A stretch of 64,000 nt of DNA from Verrucomicrobiota bacterium. GTDB lineage: Bacteria > Verrucomicrobiota > Verrucomicrobiia > Limisphaerales > UBA9464. The DNA lies in assembly GCA_947454705.1 (NCBI GenBank), contig CANGKZ010000029.1:1-64000 (forward strand), read 5' to 3'. The translations under genes were made by a program, and so were the position numbers. Below the pieces are notes generated by a model, which did no database searches, had not been told where the DNA came from, and was given only the letters and a program-made list of their open reading frames with translations. This document shows, in pieces, positions 58,144-64,000 of the stretch (positions are counted from its first letter, which is position 1; each line of letters opens with the position of its first letter).

Positions 58144-59556
58144 GTGAGCAACGCTATCAAATCTGATTCACCGCTCCCCCACTCCACGAGTCGCTTCACC
58201 GCCTGGCTGGAACGGGGGCCGGCGCCGATCTTCGTGATCACCGCGGTGGTGGCCGCGTTCTGCACCTACTTTTCCATGTATGCATTTCGCAAGCCGTTCG
58301 CGGCCGCGAAATTCCAGGGAGAGACGCTGTGGGGCACCGCCATCGGACTGAAGACCGCGATCGTGGTAAGCCAGATCATCGGATACGCATTGTCGAAATA
58401 CATCGGGATCAAGTTCTGTTCGGAAATCACCCCGGGACGCCGCGCACGAACGCTGGTGTTTCTCATCCTCTGGGCCGAGCTCGCACTGGTGGCGTTCGGT
58501 CTCGTCCCCAACGGCTGGAAGGTGTTCCCCATTTTCCTCAACGGACTCCCGCTCGGAATGGTGTGGGGGTTGGTGGTCTGGTACCTCGAGGGACGGCGTA
58601 CGTCCGACGTGCTCCTCGTGGGCCTCAGCTGCTCGTTCATTGTGTCGAGCGGTATCGTGAAGGACGTGGGACGAGCCATGATGGAAGGCGCTGTCGCCAC
58701 CTGGTGGCAGCAGGTGCCGTTGATCGGCCCTTGGATTGGATCGCACCTCGGCAAGGTCAGCGAAGGTTGGATGCCCGCGATCACCGGGCTTCATTTCCTG
58801 CCCGTTTTCCTCGGATCCGTGTGGCTCCTGAACCAGCTGCCGCGCCCCAATGCCCGCGACGAGGAAGAACGTTCCAAGCGGGTTCCGATGAAGGGCTCCG
58901 ATCGGCTCGCGTTTGTCCGCGAGTTTCTCTTTGGAATGACGATGTTGTGCATTGCCTACCTGTTCCTGACCGCGTACCGCGATTTCCGCGACACCTACCA
59001 GGTCGAGATCATGGACGACCTCGGGTACCCGTACGCCAAGTTCAAGGCGATCATCACCAAAGCCGAGACCCTGGTGATGTTCGGTGTCATGGCTGCGCTG
59101 GCACTGCTGTATTTCGTTCGCGACAACCGACGGGGTCTTCAGGCGACGTACGCGATCATGATCGTGGGCGTGCTGCTCCTCGGCGGCGCCACGGCACTCT
59201 TTCAGGCGAAGCTGATTCCCGGGTTCTGGTGGATGACGCTGACCGGCCTGGGTGCCTATCTCACTTACGTTCCCTACAATTCGGTTCTCTTCGACCGGAC
59301 CATTGCCTCAACCCGCGCCACGGCGACCGCGGTATTCGCCATCTACCTCGCCGATGCCATCGGCTACACGGGGTCGGTCGGCGTCCAGTTGTTCAAGGAT
59401 GTGGCCTGGAAGACGAGTTCGCGTCTGGCCTTCTTCCAGAGCTTCACCTGGGTAATGTGCGCGGTCGGAACCCTCTGCCTGTTTGCGAGCGCGATCTATT
59501 TCGAGCGTCGCAGCCAGCAGGCAGCCGCGGCGGGAAACGCGGTTGCGAGCAGGTGA
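58144..59556 (+). CDS. MFS-like transporter of the DUF5690 family
   Basis: The 470-residue protein has twelve or so membrane segments. Its N-terminal FCTYFSMYAFRKPFAAAKF, the AIVVSQIIGYALSKYIGIKFCSE region and YNSVLFDRTIASTRATATAVFAIYLADAIGYTGSVGVQL (given as bounds) fit DUF5690 membrane proteins, which are MFS-related. Substrate is unknown. I took GTG at 58144 (MSNAIKSDSP); ATG at 58108 or TTG at 58081 in the same frame are alternatives. The preceding 147 bp hold nothing clear. Confidence 0.78.
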   Translation: MSNAIKSDSPLPHSTSRFTAWLERGPAPIFVITAVVAAFCTYFSMYAFRKPFAAAKFQGETLWGTAIGLKTAIVVSQIIGYALSKYIGIKFCSEITPGRRARTLVFLILWAELALVAFGLVPNGWKVFPIFLNGLPLGMVWGLVVWYLEGRRTSDVLLVGLSCSFIVSSGIVKDVGRAMMEGAVATWWQQVPLIGPWIGSHLGKVSEGWMPAITGLHFLPVFLGSVWLLNQLPRPNARDEEERSKRVPMKGSDRLAFVREFLFGMTMLCIAYLFLTAYRDFRDTYQVEIMDDLGYPYAKFKAIITKAETLVMFGVMAALALLYFVRDNRRGLQATYAIMIVGVLLLGGATALFQAKLIPGFWWMTLTGLGAYLTYVPYNSVLFDRTIASTRATATAVFAIYLADAIGYTGSVGVQLFKDVAWKTSSRLAFFQSFTWVMCAVGTLCLFASAIYFERRSQQAAAAGNAVASR

Positions 59557-59734
59557 TTTGAGTTCTTGGAAGCCAACCGTAAAACGGCGGTCAAGAGCAC
59601 AGATCACAGGTTCAAAAAGGATTGGGCAGGCGGTACATGCCTCAAGCCCCGTCGATACCGGCACCTACCGGATCGATCCTCTGCTGGAAAAATACGGACA
59701 CAAACATCCCCTGAAGATACTGCGTCCCAGCACA

Positions 59735-61219
59735 CTATCGTTCAGAAATCTCTGTCCTGTAGAACGTGGATTCCGCTGTGGCCTCATCGAGGCTCAACTG
59801 GAAAAGGCCGTCTGAGGATTTTATCATTCGAGTTAATTCCCAAAGTTCCAGATCCGTAGACTTGTACACGTTCGCCGAGCGACCATGGGCACTCCTGAAT
59901 GTCCAGTTGAGGAGGGATTTACCGTTTTCTCCGGGGATCCTCTTAAAACTGAGCGTTTCTATCGACTGATCTACGACCGCCGCAGGGTAAGTGACCACTG
60001 CATTCGTTGTGCCGTCAAATGTCCCAAATCCTGGAAGCATGAGCATCGCAGAGCTTTGATCTCCCGGCGGGTACACCAAATACACTGGGCCAACTTTGTT
60101 GAGAACAATCCGACCTCCAGGTTCAATCGTTCCTGCCCCGTCCCCTCCTGGCAGCACGTTGGATCGTGTCCATCCCCCAATCGTTCTCCGAACCAGATTA
60201 GTTACTCCAAGATCCTGGGCCGAGAAAAGGATGTCCGGCGTAACAATCCGCCGAGTGACTCTCTGAGTGATCACGGTTTCTCCCGAAACAATCCGGTCGA
60301 CGAAATCGTGTCGCGTGTTGGCTTGAGTGGCGGAATTGTAAAAGAGTCGTTTGAACCGAGGGCGGACGACACCAGGACGAAAGCCTGATATCACCGGCTT
60401 GGAGCCAGACGATTCCTTCCAATCAAACCCCGAAGGCAGGGTCTCCCAGCGGATTCGGTTGGTGGAATAGATGTATCTTAATGCCGCTGCATCATCCCGC
60501 GTCAAAGCAGTTGCGAACCTTCCATTCTCCCTCCCCTCCCCTAGCATTGTGGCAAATGGGAGAAAACAGGAGACGGTTGAACTAACCGGAGCGGAGAAAT
60601 CGACTGGAAATGGTGCTATTCCCACGCCGGCATGAGCTGGGAGTTCAATGATTCGGTAGGTGAATAAGACACCATTGATTGATTCCGTCGGAAGAATGGA
60701 ATAGGCGTCAAAGTTTCTGTTTACGACCGAATAGGATCCCCCCGTAACGGTGTCAACCGAGCGGCTGCGAAGACAGAATACATTTTCCTCCGCAGGCCCT
60801 ACGCCCAGTTGTTCCAAGAGCGCCGACAATGCAAATGATTTAAGATCGACCCTCTCTAGATTCTCTGCGGCACGATTGAAACCAAAAACATAGGTCGGAA
60901 ACCGATCCAGATCGATGTTCTCCGGCAGATCATTGAGGATGGCGACCGCCGATTCGACCGCAGCAATTCCAGAATGCCCGAAATACGACACAAACGAAGC
61001 GTCGAATCCGTAGACAATTTCTGGAATACACCATCGGTACTCGTCACCGAGATTCATCGGCCCACCAGGGGATCCGTCCAACCCATAGGAAAGTGATGAA
61101 TCCATCCAGCTCTCCCTCGGGCCAAGCAGCGAAAACGCCGAAGCGTGGAGAAGGAACTGAATCGCTAGAAGACAGCGCAGCCTTCGACAGGCCAATGCAA
61201 AGGAGGCCGCGAGTTTCAT
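59735..61219 (-). CDS. Secreted protein of unknown function in an AT-richer patch
   Basis: The 494-residue protein has a signal peptide (hydrophobic segment about residues 7-30). It has a middle part with LTRDDAAALRYIYSTNRI, and a C-terminal domain of about 60 residues (LLNWTF...YKSTDLELWEL...FYRTE). That domain resembles the end of the GH59 protein, a type common on exported verrucomicrobial proteins. I see no HExxH or other catalytic motif. The gene is visibly less GC-rich than its neighbours and uses more A/T-ending codons. ATG at 61219 has AGGA nearby; an adjacent TTG at 61222 is also open. Confidence 0.7.
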   Translation of the reverse strand: MKLAASFALACRRLRCLLAIQFLLHASAFSLLGPRESWMDSSLSYGLDGSPGGPMNLGDEYRWCIPEIVYGFDASFVSYFGHSGIAAVESAVAILNDLPENIDLDRFPTYVFGFNRAAENLERVDLKSFALSALLEQLGVGPAEENVFCLRSRSVDTVTGGSYSVVNRNFDAYSILPTESINGVLFTYRIIELPAHAGVGIAPFPVDFSAPVSSTVSCFLPFATMLGEGRENGRFATALTRDDAAALRYIYSTNRIRWETLPSGFDWKESSGSKPVISGFRPGVVRPRFKRLFYNSATQANTRHDFVDRIVSGETVITQRVTRRIVTPDILFSAQDLGVTNLVRRTIGGWTRSNVLPGGDGAGTIEPGGRIVLNKVGPVYLVYPPGDQSSAMLMLPGFGTFDGTTNAVVTYPAAVVDQSIETLSFKRIPGENGKSLLNWTFRSAHGRSANVYKSTDLELWELTRMIKSSDGLFQLSLDEATAESTFYRTEISER

Positions 61220-61392
61220 CAAGAATTCCTATTGTTCAAAGTCCACCTTAATTTCAGCGAGCAACCACCCATCGGGATTGCGTCCTCAACCAACTTGCTT
61301 CCACCTGTTTGATAAGCCTTCCCTGTCCGCCTACCGCATTTTCGCCCGTGCTTCTCTGCGGTTTAACGCTTCTTCAACCGCCGGAATTGGGA

Positions 61393-62040
61393 TCAGCGAC
61401 TCTTTGGCAGAATCTTCTCCACGGCTTCCCAAATCCGCGCGGACACCGCTTCAGGTTCTCCTTCGGCTGGGATGCACCGAACGCGCGACGATTCCTCGCG
61501 GGCGATTTGTTCGTAGGCCGATTCTACCCGGAGGAAGAAAGCCTCCTTCTCCTGCTCAAAGCGGTCCACGGGGCCGGCCGTCGCCGCGGTGCGGGAGGCC
61601 ACACGACGGCGCGCCTCCTCGCGTCCCACCTGAAGCAACAGGGTCAAATGCGGACGGGTCTCGCCCACGGCGTGGCCGATGACGGAATTCACGAGATCGA
61701 GGGACAGACCGCGTCCGCCCGATTGATAGGCCACCGTGGAGTCATAGAACCGGTCGCAAAGAACGATTTCACCCGACTCCAATGCGGGTCGAATAACCTC
61801 GCGAACCAACTGGGCCCGGCTCGCATTCATCAGCAACAACTCGGCCTCCGGAACCATGCCCTGCCCCGCCGGATCGTGCTTGAGAAGGAAGCGGATCTTT
61901 TCCCCCAACGCCGTGCCGCCGGGTTCCCGGAGTTCGCGAACGCGGTAGCCAAGATCGGTCAACTGCGAGGCAAGCCGCTTGATTTGGGTGCTTTTTCCAC
62001 AGCCTTCCCCGCCTTCAAAAGTAATGAGTCGTCCGAGCAT
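61393..62040 (-). CDS. tmk: Thymidylate kinase
   Basis: Tmk phosphorylates dTMP to dTDP. The 215-residue protein has the P-loop FEGGEGCGKST, REPGGTALGEKIR, the DR(Y/F/H) motif CDRFYDSTVAYQSGGRGL, and RRxxxR-type lid sequence around ASRTAATAGPVDRFEQE. Length and order are typical. It lies downstream of the DUF1573-cytochrome gene with a 127-bp gap. Confidence 0.96.
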   Translation of the reverse strand: MLGRLITFEGGEGCGKSTQIKRLASQLTDLGYRVRELREPGGTALGEKIRFLLKHDPAGQGMVPEAELLLMNASRAQLVREVIRPALESGEIVLCDRFYDSTVAYQSGGRGLSLDLVNSVIGHAVGETRPHLTLLLQVGREEARRRVASRTAATAGPVDRFEQEKEAFFLRVESAYEQIAREESSRVRCIPAEGEPEAVSARIWEAVEKILPKSR

Positions 62041-62167
62041 GATTTTGCGAGTGAGTACGAGTCTTTAGACCGGGGAACAGATTTACAACCGCCGCGGCAC
62101 GCAGATCTGAATTTAGAAACCGCGTTGCTCCTACGGGACATTCACAAGCGCCCCCTGTGGACTCCGA

Positions 62168-63154
62168 TCACTTCAACTCGGCAGCGCGATTGGCCGGCAC
62201 AGCAGGCGCCGGGGCGAGCGCGGGTGAAGGCACTCCGGGGATGCTCGATTCATTTTGAAAATCACCCGAAAGGTACTCCACCAGGGTCTTCACCTGATGC
62301 GGAGAAAGGATTCCGCCGTTCTTGGAGGCGAAGGCGGGCATCAGCGATCCAACGCGCCCTTCGCTGACCCACTGCGTCCAGTAGGCCGCATCGGTGGGTT
62401 TGTTGAGGGCGCGCAAATTCGGCACCATCGAGGCCCGATGCTCGCCCTCGTGGCAGATGCCGCAAGCGGCCACGTAGAGCGCCTTGCCGGTCTTGCCAAT
62501 CGTGGGCGTGACGTGGCAGTTCGCGCAGTCACCACGGAACACCGCCTGGCGGTCCACCGCGGCCACCTTGAGATTGCGATCCCGATCCATGGCAGTGAGT
62601 GGGGAATTCGGATCCACCCGCGGAATCGAGACCTGAACCATCAGCGGAATGATTCCCACCGACGAGGTCACGGTCACCGTCTTGACCAAGTTTCCCATCT
62701 TCCCGCGCAAATCGACAGTCACCCCGATGTCGCCATGGTCTCCCGGCTGCAACACCCAGGGCTGGCTTGGGAGCTGGGCCACGGTGCAGCCGCAGCTGGT
62801 ATGAACACCGGCGATGGTGACCACTTCCTTGGAAACATTGGTCAGACCAAATTTGAACTTCGCCTCCGTCTCCCCGGCCTTAGCTTGGTATTGAAGGCTC
62901 CGGGTCGTCCATGCGATCGCGTTGGTGTTTTCAACGATCTGCATCGCACCCGGCGGCGGCGGCACGACGGCACCAGGAAGCCCGGGCGCTGGAGCAAATC
63001 CGCCGGCTGGCGGAGGCGTCTGACTCGACGCAGCCCAGGCTCCAAAACCGAAACAAACGCACCCTGCGGCGACCAGGAGACCCGCCATTGGGCGCTTCAA
63101 CACCTGGGAAAACATCCGCTTTGCTCCGACAGGTTGGATTCGGCTGAGGATCAT
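62168..63154 (-). CDS. DUF1573 domain protein fused to a c-type cytochrome domain
   Basis: The 328-residue protein has an N-terminal signal/anchor segment (about residues 22-41), a Pro-rich stretch, a DUF1573 domain (about residues 75-190; GVHTSCGCTVAQLPSQPWVLQPGD is diagnostic) and a C-terminal region with two CxxCH haem sites (CANCH and CGICH) followed by LMPAFASKNGGILSPHQVKTLVEYL (given as bounds). The haem domain should sit in the periplasm. DUF1573 alone is often a small surface protein; the fusion suggests a redox-linked role that I cannot specify. ATG at 63115 is a possible alternative start. Confidence 0.85.
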   Translation of the reverse strand: MILSRIQPVGAKRMFSQVLKRPMAGLLVAAGCVCFGFGAWAASSQTPPPAGGFAPAPGLPGAVVPPPPGAMQIVENTNAIAWTTRSLQYQAKAGETEAKFKFGLTNVSKEVVTIAGVHTSCGCTVAQLPSQPWVLQPGDHGDIGVTVDLRGKMGNLVKTVTVTSSVGIIPLMVQVSIPRVDPNSPLTAMDRDRNLKVAAVDRQAVFRGDCANCHVTPTIGKTGKALYVAACGICHEGEHRASMVPNLRALNKPTDAAYWTQWVSEGRVGSLMPAFASKNGGILSPHQVKTLVEYLSGDFQNESSIPGVPSPALAPAPAVPANRAAELK

Positions 63155-63235
63155 ACGTTGACGGACTAAAGCAGCGTCGGAGGGATTCGGCGAGTGTGTT
63201 TTGCTGGCACAGTCCTGGTTTTAGTGGACCGGTTT

Positions 63236-63910
63236 TCAGGATCGGTAGGCTCGAACCAAGGCGCTCGGTGCCACTCCCAATCGCCACGCGGTCTCAATCA
63301 AAATCATGCGCAGGTAAGTGGTGAGGATCCCGCTGGCTCGAAACCGTCGGGCAGAAGTCAGCACCGTGGCGTTGGCCAGCTCCACATTCCCTTCGAGAAC
63401 CAGCCGACGAAACAATTCGTGCTCTTCCATCAACGGCACTGACGGAACTCCCCCGATCCGCTCGAGCACGGATCGTAGAACAAACACGCCCTGATCGCCG
63501 TAAGCGAACCTCCACAGATGCATCCGGACGCGACACTTCCATCGCGACCCAGTCATCAGCCAATGGGGATTGCGGAACGCTTTTGCAAACGCCCCGCCAA
63601 CCACTCCGGGACGCTGGAGCGTTTCAATCAACGCATTCATTCCCCCCGCCGGCAGCCAGGTGTCGGCATGGAGGAAAAGGATCGCGTCGCCAGTTGCGGC
63701 CTGCGCACCGGCGCGGAGTTGAAACCCTCGCCCGCGCGGGGCCGCGATCACCCGGCAGCCCGCCGCCCGGGCGAGATCCACGGTGCCGTCGCGGCTTCCG
63801 CCGTCGGCCACGATCACTTCAGCCACCGGCCCGGCAAGGCGCAGGTGCGCGAGAGTCTCCGAAAGTTCGGAAGACTCGTTGAGCGTGGGAATGACGACGG
63901 AAACCCGCAC
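63236..63910 (-). CDS. GT2-type glycosyltransferase, TIGR04283-like
   Basis: The 224-residue protein has the GT-A signature VSVVIPTLNE, VIVADGGSRDGT, AAPRGRGFQLRAGAQAATGDAILFLHADT (given as bounds) with a DxD-like Asp. Its short length and the closing LRMILIETAWRLGV fit the TIGR04283 group, often beside arsM and thought to act in arsenosugar-type biosynthesis. No arsM is in the window, so this link is only possible. It overlaps nothing and is 81 bp from the DUF1573 gene. Confidence 0.83.
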   Translation of the reverse strand: MRVSVVIPTLNESSELSETLAHLRLAGPVAEVIVADGGSRDGTVDLARAAGCRVIAAPRGRGFQLRAGAQAATGDAILFLHADTWLPAGGMNALIETLQRPGVVGGAFAKAFRNPHWLMTGSRWKCRVRMHLWRFAYGDQGVFVLRSVLERIGGVPSVPLMEEHELFRRLVLEGNVELANATVLTSARRFRASGILTTYLRMILIETAWRLGVAPSALVRAYRS

Positions 63911-63939
63911 GGATGGAATCCCGGCGCGCGGGCCAGGAA

Positions 63940-64000
63940 TCAGAACCGGGCCACCTTTTCCAATTGGGCCACGCGGGCGCGGATTTCGGCCTTGGTGGTC
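63940..64000 (-). CDS. C-terminal fragment of an unidentified gene (partial)
   Basis: On the minus strand the last 19 codons before a TGA (63942-63940) read TTKAEIRARVAQLEKVARF. The gene continues beyond the window. It lies 29 bp upstream of the glycosyltransferase on the same strand, so the two may share a transcript. Helical, charged tail; too short to identify. Confidence 0.5.
   Translation of the reverse strand, partial: TTKAEIRARVAQLEKVARF

Noticed and set aside
59566..59859. Short plus-strand frame between the DUF5690 gene and the secreted protein
   Set aside because: Overlaps the end of the minus-strand gene, has no start context and no recognised sequence.

Overview
This 64 kb window is high-GC bacterial chromosome, densely coding, with no plasmid, phage, CRISPR or insertion-sequence hallmark. 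The gene set and its style point to the Verrucomicrobiota, probably a Limisphaerales/Pedosphaera-like lineage. The clues are secreted multi-domain hydrolases with lamin-tail and verrucomicrobial-type C-terminal domains, a DUF1573-cytochrome c fusion, a DUF5690 transporter, a DUF2723-TPR protein, and intergenic palindromic or 8-bp repeats. This placement is inference from family resemblance, not a database result.

Layout: 1-4.4 kb holds an octamer repeat array, a class-I O-methyltransferase (-) and a secreted GH59 galactocerebrosidase-like enzyme (+). 4.4-16.4 kb is a housekeeping run: rpiB, a double-domain M16 peptidase, ftsH, rpe, an EamA permease, nusB, a PHP phosphoesterase, ftsY, a secreted unknown protein, ribD and ribE. 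16.4-16.9 kb is non-coding and contains a 123-bp inverted-repeat element. 16.9-23.1 kb is a minus-strand type II secretion/type IV pilus-like operon (ATPase, L/PilMN-like, M/PilO-like, secretin). 23.27-26.3 kb is a conserved replication/repair block: the small SRP RNA, which lacks any ORF, then dnaX, ybaB and recR. 26.3-29.8 kb carries a HAD phosphatase, parB, a PfkB kinase and def.

29.8-36.6 kb is on the minus strand: a photolyase, a Tat-exported glycosylasparaginase, and the tightly spaced set luxE-like, MFS, luxC-like, queD. This set has a good sigma-70-type promoter and encodes both parts of a fatty-acid reductase with no luciferase nearby. 36.8-41.9 kb on the plus strand is hpf, an amidohydrolase, an SDR, bioF and bioA. 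42.1-52.2 kb is the rplA-rplJ-rplL-rpoB-rpoC operon. It lacks rplK/nusG/secE upstream, has strong RNA hairpins in the leader and in the rplL-rpoB gap, and ends in a cUUCGg terminator. 52.5-59.6 kb holds xylA with a terminator, a DUF2723-TPR membrane protein, a GT4 glycosyltransferase and a DUF5690 transporter. 59.7-61.2 kb is an AT-richer secreted unknown gene. The window ends with tmk, a DUF1573-cytochrome c protein, a TIGR04283-like glycosyltransferase and the tail of one more gene.

I found no defence island or clearly new molecular machine. The observations most worth following are the LuxC/LuxE-MFS-QueD operon, the two structured RNA regions of the ribosomal-protein/RNA-polymerase operon, the two intergenic inverted-repeat elements, and the pair of lysosomal-type hydrolases.
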